64,000 nt of DNA from Pseudomonas benzenivorans (GTDB lineage Bacteria; Pseudomonadota; Gammaproteobacteria; Pseudomonadales; Pseudomonadaceae): contig NZ_FNCT01000008.1 of the NCBI RefSeq assembly GCF_900100495.1, forward strand, positions 1-64,000. Direction: 5' to 3'. Positions 1 to 8,225 of the stretch are shown here, in pieces. The position numbers were made by a program, and so were the translations under genes. The notes below the pieces were generated by a model. The model did no database searches. It was given only the letters and a program-made list of their open reading frames with translations, and had not been told where the DNA came from. Numbering within the stretch: the first letter of the stretch is position 1; every line of letters begins with the position of its first letter.

Positions 1-897
1 CGGGATGATCCCGGCCGCGCCGTTGGTCGGCGCGGTGACCATGCGCCCGCCGGCGGCGTTTTCCTCGTTGACCGCCAGGGCGAACAGGTTGACCCATTCC
101 ATGCCGCTGAGGGTCGAGCCGATCACGTTGGGCTTGCTCATTTCCTGCAGGCTGCGGTGCAGCTTGGCCGCGCGGCGCTTGACCTGGAGCCCGCCGGGCA
201 GGGTGCCCTCGTGCCTGAGGCCGTTGTCCACGCAGTCGCGCATGGCCTGCCACAGGCGCATCAGGCCGCTGCGGATCTCCGCCTCGCTGCGCCAGGCCTT
301 TTCGTTCTCCAGCATCAGCTGCGACACGCGCAGGCCGTGCTGCCGGCACAGCTGCAGCAGTTCGGCGGCGCTGGAAAAATCGTAGGGCAGCTGGGTGTGG
401 TCCTGGTCCAGGGAGCCACTGGCCGCCTGCTCGGCATCGACCACGAAGCCGCCGCCGACCGAGTAGTAGGTGTCGCCATGCAGCGGATCGCCGGCGGCGG
501 AGAAGGCCGTCAGGGTCATGGCATTGGGGTGGTAGGGCAGGTTTTCCTCGAGCAGCAGCATGTCGCGCTGCCAGTCGAAGGCGATCGGCAGGCGGCCGTC
601 CAGCGCCAGCTCCCAGCTGCCGAGCAGCGCCGCCATGCGCGGGCCGATCTGGCTCGGGTCGATGCGGTCCGGCCACTCGCCCATCAGGCCCATGATCACC
701 GCGCTGTCGCTGCCGTGACCGACGCCGGTCGCCGACAGCGAGCCGTACAGCCGCACTTCCAGGCGCGCCACCCGCTCCAGCAGGCGGCGTTCGCGCAGCG
801 CGCCGAGGAACAGCGCGGCGGCGCGCATGGGGCCGACGGTATGCGAGCTGGAAGGCCCGATACCGATCTTGAACAGGTCGAACACACTAATCGCCAC
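1..897 (-). CDS. sdaB: L-serine dehydratase (L-serine ammonia-lyase), C-terminus cut by window edge
   Basis: Single-chain iron-sulfur L-serine ammonia-lyase, converting serine to pyruvate and ammonia. The first 298 codons are visible; the C-terminal cysteines that hold the 4Fe-4S cluster lie outside the window. The N-terminus carries the family signature [12 protein letters not shown] at about residues 12-23, and the visible end reads [13 protein letters not shown], as in the catalytic domain. The start is GTG at 897, behind AGGAGT seven bases upstream. It is divergent from a choline-type binding protein. In P. aeruginosa (from memory) sdaB lies beside cbcXWV and gbdR, fitting serine as an end product of choline, betaine, sarcosine and glycine breakdown. 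sdaA is the alternative symbol. Confidence 0.9.
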   Translation of the reverse strand, partial: MAISVFDLFKIGIGPSSSHTVGPMRAAALFLGALRERRLLERVARLEVRLYGSLSATGVGHGSDSAVIMGLMGEWPDRIDPSQIGPRMAALLGSWELALDGRLPIAFDWQRDMLLLEENLPYHPNAMTLTAFSAAGDPLHGDTYYSVGGGFVVDAEQAASGSLDQDHTQLPYDFSSAAELLQLCRQHGLRVSQLMLENEKAWRSEAEIRSGLMRLWQAMRDCVDNGLRHEGTLPGGLQVKRRAAKLHRSLQEMSKPNVIGSTLSGMEWVNLFALAVNEENAAGGRMVTAPTNGAAGIIP

Positions 898-1255
898 GAG
901 ACACTCCTGAACGGGATCCTGCTATAGCGGCCATCATCGGGATTTCGCCGCGGCGCTGAGGTCCCATACCGACCCACTCATATCCAAATCCGTCAGCTCG
1001 GACGCGCAGGTGCCGAATGGGCGGCTGGGTACAGCAGGCCGCTGGCTGGGCAATAAAGGTTGCCAGCCACAGCCGCGCAACGGCGGATCGCCCCAAGCGG
1101 ACTCCCACGTGCCCTCCAGGACTTGGCGCACAAATTCCGCCCGGTGCGCGACGAAATGCGACACCAGCATCCCGCCTGCGACCCGCCGCGTAGGCAACGA
1201 CCAGGCTCCGGCGCCATGATCCAGGCCCCCGAGAGGGGAGTTCGTCACCCGGCTA
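898..1255. other. Divergent intergenic region, sdaB / choline-binding protein
   Basis: No convincing gene in these 358 bases. It separates two outward-facing genes and should hold both promoters. I see no strong sigma-70 or sigma-54 pair. The only Shine-Dalgarno-like stretch for the rightward gene is the GAGGGGAG near 1234. Confidence 0.5.
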
Positions 1256-2206
1256 ATGGACACGCCCATGAAACTGCACAAGAGCTGCCTGCTGGCACTA
1301 ACCCTGAGCACCCCGCTGCTGGCCCAGGCCGTGGAGCCCGCCGCCTGCGAGCGGGTGCGCCTGGCCGACGTCGGCTGGACCGACCTGATCACCACCAACG
1401 CGGTGACCCGCGTGGTGCTCAACCAGCTGGGCTACCGCACCCAGGTCAAGCGCCTGTCGGTGCCGGAGACCTTCAAGGCGCTGCAGGACAACGAGATCGA
1501 CGTGTTCCTCGACACCTGGATGCCCAGCTCGGAGAAGGACATCCGCCCCTACCTGGACGACGGTTCGGTGGAGTTGCTGGCGGTCAACCTGGAGGGCGCC
1601 AAGTACACCCTGGCGGTCAACCAGGCGGCCTACGAGGCCGGCCTGAAGGACTTCCGCGACATCGCCCGGTTCAAGCCGCAGCTCGGCGGCAAGATCTATG
1701 GCATCGAGCCGGGCAACAGCGGCAACCAGCTGATCCAGCAGATGATCGACAAGAACGCCTTCGACCTCGGCGGCTTCGCGCTGGTGGAATCCAGCGAGGC
1801 CGAGATGATCCTGCACGTCAAACGGGCCGATCATCTGAACAAGTGGGCGGTCTTCCTCGGCTGGGAGCCGCATCCGATGAACAACCAGCTGCGGATGCGC
1901 TACCTGAGCGGCGGCGACGACTATTTCGGCCCCAACCTGGGCGGCGCCACCGTCTACACCACGGTGCGCAGAGGCTATGCGACGCAATGCCCGAACCTCG
2001 GCCGGCTGCTGAAGAACCTGCGTTTCAGCCTGCAGATGGAGAACGACCTGATGGAGGCCATCCTCAACCAGAACACCACCCCCCGGCGCGAAGCCAAGGC
2101 CTGGCTGAAAGCCAACCCGCAGGTGCACCGGCAATGGCTGCAAGGCGTCACGCGGCGCGACGGCAGCGCGGCTAATCCGCCGGCGACCGCTGGCCAGACG
2201 CCCTGA
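1256..2206 (+). CDS. ABC transporter substrate-binding protein, choline/betaine type
   Basis: Periplasmic quaternary-amine binding protein of the OpuAC/ProX-like fold (316 aa). A signal peptide is visible (KLHKSCLLALTLSTPLLAQA, cleavage near residue 25). Landmarks shared with the CbcX-like protein at 4967 include DVFLDTW, LEGAKYTLAVNQ, KIYGIEPGN, LGWEPHPMN and GGDDYFGPN, so the two are clear paralogues. It has no permease of its own and sits upstream of cbcVW, so it may feed that transporter, as P. aeruginosa uses several binding proteins (CbcX, BetX, CaiX) with one core. The start is uncertain: ATG 1256 or ATG 1268 (MKLHKS). The C-terminus ends in a low-complexity Ala/Pro tail. Confidence 0.85.
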   Translation: MDTPMKLHKSCLLALTLSTPLLAQAVEPAACERVRLADVGWTDLITTNAVTRVVLNQLGYRTQVKRLSVPETFKALQDNEIDVFLDTWMPSSEKDIRPYLDDGSVELLAVNLEGAKYTLAVNQAAYEAGLKDFRDIARFKPQLGGKIYGIEPGNSGNQLIQQMIDKNAFDLGGFALVESSEAEMILHVKRADHLNKWAVFLGWEPHPMNNQLRMRYLSGGDDYFGPNLGGATVYTTVRRGYATQCPNLGRLLKNLRFSLQMENDLMEAILNQNTTPRREAKAWLKANPQVHRQWLQGVTRRDGSAANPPATAGQTP

Positions 2207-2848
2207 ATCACCATTCCCGGGGCTTGCCGCCCGGCCCCGCCACCAGGCGGCAAACCGCGCCCGCCGCGAGCTTGCGACCTTGGCCTGGACTAAAATGAAT
2301 GGGTCAAGTTTCTTTAGGCGCATGTCATGTCGCCACCCAACACGTCAGCGTCGCAAACCGATAATTGCGACATTGGGAAGGCTATATCGTTGAGTCAGCC
2401 GATTTCGTCGCTGTCGCCTCACACCGAGGTCGACAGACCGGAGCGCCACCGCTCCGGACCGAAGAACAGATAAGCGCTGACCCCTCCTATCGGGCGTCGG
2501 CCCAACAAGAAATTTCGGATGTACGCGCATCTCGGATCGGGATGTGAACCCCCAACGGATTGGGCTTCGAAACACTGCCAGAGGGTTTGGAAAGCGGTTT
2601 GCAACACGGCACAGCAAGGTTCACTCGACAGCACGCGCAAGCAACGTCCATGGCCGCTACGGCCCATGGCGCGTAACTTGGGCCGTGCCCGGACCGCCCT
2701 GCAATGCCGCCGCGCAGAAGGCTGACCACACCTCGGAATCATGTAAACCCACACAGGCAAGAACAGTCGACATCACCTGATGCACGCCCCTGGGCGCGCG
2801 CCGGGTTCCATGTAGCTGATCTGGATGTCTACTGAAGGGGACCATCCC
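2207..2848. other. Long non-coding gap upstream of cbcV
   Basis: These 642 bases contain only short ORFs with atypical composition that resemble nothing I know (rich in Cys, Arg and Trp), so I call no gene. G+C is visibly lower than in the flanking genes between about 2280 and 2620. A perfect 7-bp inverted repeat lies at 2350-2371. The promoter of cbcVWX must lie here. Confidence 0.5.
2350..2371. promoter_or_regulatory. Perfect inverted repeat GTCGCAA-N8-TTGCGAC
   Basis: The arms GTCGCAA (2350-2356) and TTGCGAC (2365-2371) are exact reverse complements around an 8-base spacer, in a lower-G+C stretch about 480 bases upstream of cbcV. It looks like a dimeric regulator site. The natural candidate regulator of cbc genes is GbdR, but AraC-family proteins usually bind direct repeats, so the assignment is open. 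Confidence 0.35.
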
Positions 2849-4054
2849 ATGCAGTCTGGAAAAATCGTGGTCAAGAACCTCTACAAGGTTTTCGGCCCGC
2901 AGCCACAAGAAGCCATCGACCTGCTCAAGCAGGGCTGGAGCAAGGACAAGATCCTCGCCGAGAAAGGCGCGGTAATCGGCGTCAGCGACGTGTCGTTCAG
3001 CGTCGAGGAGGGCGAGATCTTCGTCCTCATGGGCCTCTCCGGCTCCGGCAAATCCACCCTGATCCGCCTGATCAACCGGCTGATCGAACCCAGCGCCGGC
3101 GACGTGTTCATCGACGGCCAGAACGTCGCCAAGCTGCCCAAGGCGCAACTGATCGACCTGCGCCGCCGCGACATGAGCATGGTCTTCCAGTCCTTCGCCC
3201 TGATGCCCTCGCGCACGGTGCTGGACAACGCCGCCTTCGGCCTGGAAGTCGCCGGCAAGGGCCGCAAGGAGCGCGAGCAGCGTGCCATGCAGGTCCTCGA
3301 GCAGGTCGGCCTGGCCAGCTTCGCCCACAAGTACCCGCACGAACTCTCCGGCGGCATGCAGCAGCGTGTCGGCCTGGCCCGCGCCCTGGCCGTCGACCCC
3401 TCGATGATCATCATGGACGAGGCGTTCTCGGCCCTCGACCCGCTCAAGCGCCGCGAGATGCAGGACGTGCTGCTGGAGCTGCAGAAGACCCACCGGCGCA
3501 CCATCATCTTCGTCTCCCACGACATCGAAGAGGCCATGCGCATCGGTTCGCGCATCGGCATCATGGAAGGCGGCCGGCTGGTCCAGGTCGGCACCCCGCA
3601 GGAGTTGATCGACAACCCGGCCAACGACTACGTGCGCAACTTCTTCGACACCGTCGACACCAGCCGCTACCTCACCGCCGGCCAGCTCAAGGCCGACAGC
3701 GTGCCGCTCTACGTGCACAACGGCCGCGCCCCGGACACGCTGAAGGTGTGCCAGGAACTGCAGGCCCAGGACAAGCACTACGCCTTCATCGTCGACGAGG
3801 ACAACCGCTTCTGCGGCTCGATCAGCCTGGAGAAGATCGCCCTGCTGGTCGAGGAAGGCCGGCACAAGTCGCTGGAACCGGAACTGCTCAAGCACATCGA
3901 CCCGGTGCCCGAGGACCTGCCGCTGGAACAGGTGATCGAGCGCCTGGTGATCAACGAGGGGCCGATCCCGGTGATCGACCAGCACGGCCATTACTGCGGC
4001 GCCATCAGCAAGGGACGCCTGTTGACCCGCCTGCAGGGGGAATCCCATGAGTGA
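2849..4054 (+). CDS. cbcV: Choline/betaine/carnitine ABC transporter ATPase
   Basis: Cytoplasmic ATPase of a type I quaternary-ammonium importer (about 401 aa), in the ProV/OpuAA class. Walker A GLSGSGKST is at about residues 61-69, the ABC signature LSGGMQQRVGLARA near 165, and Walker B IIMDEAFSALDP follows. The C-terminal third (from about residue 280) is a pair of CBS domains, the part that senses ionic strength in relatives. An in-frame ATG at 2825 exists, but the ATG at 2849 has AAGGGG eight bases upstream and is preferred. The stop overlaps the cbcW start by 8 bases, so the two are translationally coupled. Confidence 0.93.
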   Translation: MQSGKIVVKNLYKVFGPQPQEAIDLLKQGWSKDKILAEKGAVIGVSDVSFSVEEGEIFVLMGLSGSGKSTLIRLINRLIEPSAGDVFIDGQNVAKLPKAQLIDLRRRDMSMVFQSFALMPSRTVLDNAAFGLEVAGKGRKEREQRAMQVLEQVGLASFAHKYPHELSGGMQQRVGLARALAVDPSMIIMDEAFSALDPLKRREMQDVLLELQKTHRRTIIFVSHDIEEAMRIGSRIGIMEGGRLVQVGTPQELIDNPANDYVRNFFDTVDTSRYLTAGQLKADSVPLYVHNGRAPDTLKVCQELQAQDKHYAFIVDEDNRFCGSISLEKIALLVEEGRHKSLEPELLKHIDPVPEDLPLEQVIERLVINEGPIPVIDQHGHYCGAISKGRLLTRLQGESHE

Positions 4055-4928
4055 CAAGAAACTCGACCTGGGCAGCTGGGTCAACGACGTGGTGCAGCAC
4101 CTGCTGGACAACTACAGCGGCGCCTTCGACAGCGTCGGTGGCGTGGTCAGCGGCTTTTCCGAAGGCATCGAGCAACTGCTGATGCTGCCGCCGGCCTGGC
4201 TGCTGATCGCCATCTTCGTCGGCCTCGGGCTGTGGCGCATCGGCGCCCGCTTCGCCGGCTTCACCGCGGTGTCGTTCATCCTCATCGTCATGACCGGCTT
4301 CTGGGAGCAGACCGTGGTGACCCTCGGCCTGACCTTCTCCTCCACCCTGATCAGCCTGCTGCTGGGCATCCCGCTGGGCATCTGGGCGGCCAACAGCGAG
4401 CGGGTGTCGCTGACCATCCGGCCGATCCTCGACTTCATGCAGACCATGCCGGCGTTCGTCTACCTGATCCCGGCGGCCATGCTGTTCGGCCTCGGCCGGG
4501 TGCCGGGGATCATCGCCACGGTGATCTTCGCCATGCCGCCGGCGGTGCGCCTGACCAACCTGGGCATCCGCCAGGTCAACAAGGAAATCATCGAGGCCGG
4601 CCAGTCGTTCGGCTGCAACAGCCGCCAGCTGCTGTTCAAGGTGCAGCTGCCGAATGCCATGCCGTCGATCATGGCCGGGGTCAACCAGACCATCATGATG
4701 GCCCTGTCGATGGTGATCATCGCCTCGATGGTCGGCGCCGGCGGCCTGGGCAACGACGTGCTCGCCAGCATCCAGCGCCTCGACATCGGTCTAGGCTTCG
4801 AGAGCGGCATGGCCGTGGTGCTCCTGGCGATCATCCTCGACCGCATCACCGAAAGCTTCGGCACCAAGCAAACCCAAGCACGCGGCGGCCTGTTCGGCTG
4901 GTTCAACGCTAAGCTGCAACGCCAGTAA
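4047..4928 (+). CDS. cbcW: Choline/betaine/carnitine ABC transporter permease
   Basis: Inner-membrane permease of the CbcXWV importer (293 aa). It has several hydrophobic segments and the EAA loop that docks on the ATPase, EAGQSFGCNSRQLLFKVQLP, followed by NAMPSIMAG. The start ATG lies inside the end of cbcV and a binding-protein gene follows 38 bases downstream, making a VWX operon. OpuAB/ProW-like architecture: one permease gene that should work as a homodimer. Confidence 0.93.
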   Translation: MSDKKLDLGSWVNDVVQHLLDNYSGAFDSVGGVVSGFSEGIEQLLMLPPAWLLIAIFVGLGLWRIGARFAGFTAVSFILIVMTGFWEQTVVTLGLTFSSTLISLLLGIPLGIWAANSERVSLTIRPILDFMQTMPAFVYLIPAAMLFGLGRVPGIIATVIFAMPPAVRLTNLGIRQVNKEIIEAGQSFGCNSRQLLFKVQLPNAMPSIMAGVNQTIMMALSMVIIASMVGAGGLGNDVLASIQRLDIGLGFESGMAVVLLAIILDRITESFGTKQTQARGGLFGWFNAKLQRQ

Positions 4929-4966
4929 GTCCAACCTCGGTTTTCCAAGTACACAGGGAGTCGCAG

Positions 4967-5917
4967 ATGAAGATGAGCAAGATGAAGACCATCGCCGGTG
5001 TCGGCCTGCTGTCCTGCGCGCTGCTGCAAAGCGCCTGGGCACAGGAGCCGGAGAGCTGCAAGCAGGTGCGCTTCGCCGAAATCGGCTGGGCCGACATCGC
5101 CGCCACCACCGGCGTGGCCATGACCCTGACCGAAGCCCTGGGCTACCAGCCGCGCAAGATCATGGCCTCGGTGCCGATCGCCTTCACCGGGGTGAAGAAC
5201 AAGCAGATCGACGTGTTCCTCGGCTACTGGGCGCCGTCGATGGACCCGGTGATCGAGCCGTTCACCAAGGACAACGGCGTCAAGGTATTGCCGACGCCGA
5301 ACCTGGAAGGGGCCAAGTACACCCTGGCGGTACCGACCTACACGGCCGAGGCCGGGCTGAAGAGCTTCCAGGACATCGCCAAGTTCAAGGACCAGCTGGA
5401 CGGCAAGATCTACGGCATCGAACCGGGTAACGACGGCAACCTGCTGATCGACAAGATGATCAAGGGCAACCAGTTCGACCTCGGCGGCTTCCGCATGGTC
5501 GAGTCCAGCGAGGCCGGCATGCTGGTGCAGGTGCAGCGCGCGGTGAAGAAGAAGGAGCCGGTGGTGTTCCTCGGCTGGGCACCGCATCCGATGAACACCC
5601 AGTTCGACATCACCTACCTGGCCGGCGGCGATGACGTGTTCGGCCCGGACTACGGTGCCGCCAAGGTCTACACCGTGGTGCCGCCGGATTACGAGGCACG
5701 CTGCACCAACGTCGGCAAGCTGCTGAACAACCTGCAGTTCAGCGTCGAGATCGAAAGCCAGCTGATGGAAAAAGTGCTGGAGAAGGAGAACCCGACCGAA
5801 GTGGCGAAGAACTGGATCAAGGCCAACCCGCAGGCCCTCGACAAGTGGCTGGCCGGCGTCACCACCTACGACGGCCAGGACGGCGTCGCCGCGGTGAAGA
5901 AACACGTCGGGCTGTAA
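4967..5917 (+). CDS. cbcX: Choline/betaine ABC transporter substrate-binding protein
   Basis: Periplasmic binding protein of the CbcXWV importer (316 aa). The signal peptide runs to ...LLQSAWA near residue 25. Motifs DVFLGYWAPSMDP, LEGAKYTLAVP, KIYGIEPGNDGN, FLGWAPHPMN and GGDDVFGPDYG match the choline-binding subgroup. GGGAG precedes the ATG by six bases. It is the third gene of the cbcVWX operon. A G+C-rich hairpin lies 18 bases after the stop. The paralogue at 1256 has the same layout. Confidence 0.9.
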   Translation: MKMSKMKTIAGVGLLSCALLQSAWAQEPESCKQVRFAEIGWADIAATTGVAMTLTEALGYQPRKIMASVPIAFTGVKNKQIDVFLGYWAPSMDPVIEPFTKDNGVKVLPTPNLEGAKYTLAVPTYTAEAGLKSFQDIAKFKDQLDGKIYGIEPGNDGNLLIDKMIKGNQFDLGGFRMVESSEAGMLVQVQRAVKKKEPVVFLGWAPHPMNTQFDITYLAGGDDVFGPDYGAAKVYTVVPPDYEARCTNVGKLLNNLQFSVEIESQLMEKVLEKENPTEVAKNWIKANPQALDKWLAGVTTYDGQDGVAAVKKHVGL

Positions 5918-5935
5918 CGGTCCGCCAACACCTTG

Positions 5936-5963
5936 GCCCGCCCGGCCGACTGGCCGGGCGGGT
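5936..5963. terminator. Strong hairpin after cbcX, no U-tract
   Basis: A 12-bp stem GCCCGCCCGGCC / GGCCGGGCGGGT closes over a GACT loop. No run of T follows, so it is a poor intrinsic terminator. It may protect the cbcVWX mRNA end or attenuate transcription into the next binding-protein gene. Confidence 0.5.
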
Positions 5964-6152
5964 CAGGTAAAGCCGCAGCAGGCGCAGTCCCATCCCCCTC
6001 GCGCGCACATCCCGCGGGAAGCGCAAGGGGATCGGCTTGCCTGTGGTTTTCCTCGCGGTCCGGCGATCCGGCCGGCTGCCGCCAGGCCCGCACTCAGAAC
6101 GAGCCAGTAACACCACCCGAACTGCCACTCACACTGACGGAGCACCAACCCG

Positions 6153-7013
6153 ATGCGCAACCTGAAGACCCTCTGCCTGCAAGGCCTCGGCGTCGCCGCC
6201 CTGGCCCTGGGCATGTCCGGCGCCATGGCGGCGGACAAACCCACCCTGAAGATCGGCTACGTCAACGGCTGGGACGACAGCGTCGCCGCCACCCATGTCG
6301 CCGGCGAAATCCTCAAGAGCAACCTCGGCTACACGGTCGAACTGAAACCGGTCGAGCCGGCCATCATGTGGCAGGGCGTGGCCCGTGGCGACCTCGACGC
6401 CACCCTCTCCGCCTGGCTGCCGGCCACCCACGGCGAGTACTACGCCAAGCTGAAAGACAAGGTGGTGGTGCTCGGCGCCAACTACGAGGGCGCGAAGATC
6501 GGCCTGATCGTCCCGGACTACGTCGAAGCCAAGACCATCGAAGACCTGGAGAAATACAGCGAGGCCTTCGACGGCAAGATCACCGGCATCGACGCCGGCG
6601 CCGGTGTCATGCGCCGCACCGAAGAAGCCATCGAGAAGTACAGCCTGAACAGCATCAAACTGATGCCCAGCTCCGGCCCGGCCATGGCCACTGCGCTGAC
6701 CCGCGCCGAGAAGGCGCAGAAGCCGATCGTGGTGACCGGCTGGATTCCGCACTGGATGTTCGCCAAGTGGAAACTGCGCTTCCTCGAAGACCCGCAGAAG
6801 GTCTACGGCGACGCCGAGCACGTCGACACCGTGGTCAACCCGGGCCTGGAAGCCAAGGCCGCCGACGCCACCGCCTTCCTGAAGAAGTTCTCCTGGAACG
6901 GCGAGGAAGTCGGTGCGGTGATGCTGGCCATCCGCGACGGCGCCAAGCCGGAGCAGGCCGCCAAGGACTGGATCGCCAAGAACCCCGAGCGGGTGGCGGG
7001 CTGGCTGCAGTAG
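6153..7013 (+). CDS. Glycine betaine/proline-type ABC substrate-binding protein
   Basis: Periplasmic OpuAC-family protein (286 aa) with signal peptide ending ...GMSGAMA near residue 26. It is a different subgroup from the two CbcX-like proteins: it starts KPTLKIGYVNGWDDSVAATHVA and carries GDLDATLSAWLP, ANYEGAKIGLIVP, GIDAGAGVMRRTEEA and VTGWIPHWMF, the pattern of glycine betaine receptors. No permease or ATPase is attached; its partner could be CbcVW or a distant transporter. It occupies the place between cbc and betI where P. aeruginosa (from memory) has the transporter gene betT1. An intrinsic terminator follows it. Confidence 0.85.
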   Translation: MRNLKTLCLQGLGVAALALGMSGAMAADKPTLKIGYVNGWDDSVAATHVAGEILKSNLGYTVELKPVEPAIMWQGVARGDLDATLSAWLPATHGEYYAKLKDKVVVLGANYEGAKIGLIVPDYVEAKTIEDLEKYSEAFDGKITGIDAGAGVMRRTEEAIEKYSLNSIKLMPSSGPAMATALTRAEKAQKPIVVTGWIPHWMFAKWKLRFLEDPQKVYGDAEHVDTVVNPGLEAKAADATAFLKKFSWNGEEVGAVMLAIRDGAKPEQAAKDWIAKNPERVAGWLQ

Positions 7014-7033
7014 GTTTTCAAGCGCTGCAGGAG

Positions 7034-7057
7034 AAAGCGGGCTGCGGCCCGCTTTTT
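7034..7057 (+). terminator. Intrinsic terminator after betaine-binding protein
   Basis: Stem AAGCGGGC / GCCCGCTT (7035-7042 with 7047-7054) with a TGCG loop, followed directly by a T run. It isolates the binding-protein gene from betI. Confidence 0.85.
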
Positions 7058-7241
7058 CGTTTTGCCGCATTGCTGCCGCCGGCTGGCGCTGCAAGCGCCG
7101 CGCTGGACAACGCTCATTTTGTCCACCGGCTTGTGCCGCTAGCGCACGCCGAGCGCGGGGGCGATCCGGCTCCGGAGAAAGACCTCTCCCTCCCACCTCC
7201 AGACGTACCGCCGCTCGCCTTTCGTCCCGCCAACGGCATAT

Positions 7242-7261
7242 TTGATTGATCGACCGATAAA
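7242..7261. promoter_or_regulatory. BetI-like operator upstream of betI (one good half)
   Basis: The sequence TTGATTGATCG starts at 7242 and is identical to the first 11 bases of the operator before betB (8111). The second half (ACCGATAAAA) is degenerate. It lies about 50 bases upstream of the betI start, consistent with autoregulation of this choline-responsive TetR-family repressor. Confidence 0.6.
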
Positions 7262-7309
7262 AACCTAGACTGCGCCATCCCGCGGATACCCGCACCGATG
7301 GAGAGCCCG

Positions 7310-7900
7310 ATGCCCAAGGTCGGAATGCAGCCGATTCGCCGCTCGCAATTGATCGCGGCCACCCTCGAAGCCGTCGACCAGGTCGGCATGGGCGATGCCA
7401 GCATCGCCTATATCGCCCGGCTCGCGGGGGTCTCCAATGGCATCATCAGCCACTATTTCCGGGACAAGAACGGCTTGCTCGAGGCGACCATGCGCCACCT
7501 GATGCTGGCCCTGAGCAAGGCCGTGCGCGACCGCCGCGCGGCGCTGGCGGACGACGGCCCGCGGGCGCAACTGCGGGCGATCATCGACGGCAACTTCGAC
7601 GCCAGCCAGGTCAGCGGCCCGGCGATGAAGACCTGGCTGGCCTTCTGGGCCGCCAGCATGCACCACCCGTCCCTGCGCCGCCTGCAGCGGGTCAACGACC
7701 ACCGCCTGTATTCCAACCTGTGCGGGCAATTCCGTCGCACCCTGCCGCAAGCGCAGGCGCGCGCCGCCGCCCGCGGCCTGGCGGCGCTGATCGACGGCCT
7801 GTGGCTGCGCAGTGCGCTGTCCGTCGAGGGCTTCGACACCCGGCAGGCCATGCAGATCGCCTACGACTACCTCGACCTGCAACTGGCCAAGGCGACTTGA
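7310..7900 (+). CDS. betI: Choline-responsive transcriptional repressor BetI
   Basis: TetR-family repressor of choline oxidation genes (196 aa from the ATG at 7310; GGAGA lies just upstream, so I prefer it to the ATG at 7298). The N-terminal helix-turn-helix reads [31 protein letters not shown], with [11 protein letters not shown] as the typical BetI start. The C-terminal ligand domain includes [15 protein letters not shown]. Unlike a tight betIBA operon, 325 bases with a second BetI operator separate it from betB. Confidence 0.93.
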   Translation: MPKVGMQPIRRSQLIAATLEAVDQVGMGDASIAYIARLAGVSNGIISHYFRDKNGLLEATMRHLMLALSKAVRDRRAALADDGPRAQLRAIIDGNFDASQVSGPAMKTWLAFWAASMHHPSLRRLQRVNDHRLYSNLCGQFRRTLPQAQARAAARGLAALIDGLWLRSALSVEGFDTRQAMQIAYDYLDLQLAKAT

Positions 7901-8225
7901 AGCCAACTTCGCTGGACCACCCATAGCCCGGATGAGATCCGGCAACGCCCCACAACCCCGCGACAGCTGTCCCGACTCGCCTCCGGGCGACCCGGCGCGT
8001 ACCGCAGCAGCGCACCTGTGCGCCTGCCCCCGCACCACACAGATCTCCCGAGCGCAGAAGAGCGCCTGCACCCAGGCCGTGTCGCGGATGACTCGCTTCT
8101 GTCGTTTTTGTTGATTGATCGTTCAATTAAAATATTTTAGCCTGCTCTACATCCCTCCTTACCCCTCGACGGCTCGCACCCCAGCGGATCACCGGTCGCG
8201 GACAACTGGACAAGAGGACCATGCA
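7901..8225. other. betI-betB intergenic region
   Basis: No gene. It holds a short degenerate copy (7924-7942, TAGCCCGGATGAGATCCGG) of the hairpin repeat found before betA, a G+C-rich middle, and an AT-rich segment (8104-8144) with the BetI-like palindrome that should be the betBA promoter. Confidence 0.6.
8111..8130. promoter_or_regulatory. BetI operator in front of betB
   Basis: TTGATTGATCGTTCAATTAA is a 20-bp near-perfect palindrome in an AT-rich island 96 bases upstream of betB. It resembles the known BetI recognition sequence of Pseudomonas and enterobacteria and shares 11 bases with the site before betI. Choline binding by BetI should release it. Confidence 0.75.

Noticed and set aside
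2365..2780. Short ORFs on both strands in the gap before cbcV
   Set aside because: Atypical composition (many Cys, Arg, Trp), no ribosome site, and no recognisable family.
8111..8130. ANR/FNR box before betB (TTGAT...)
   Set aside because: Only the left half matches; the whole 20-bp palindrome fits a BetI operator instead.
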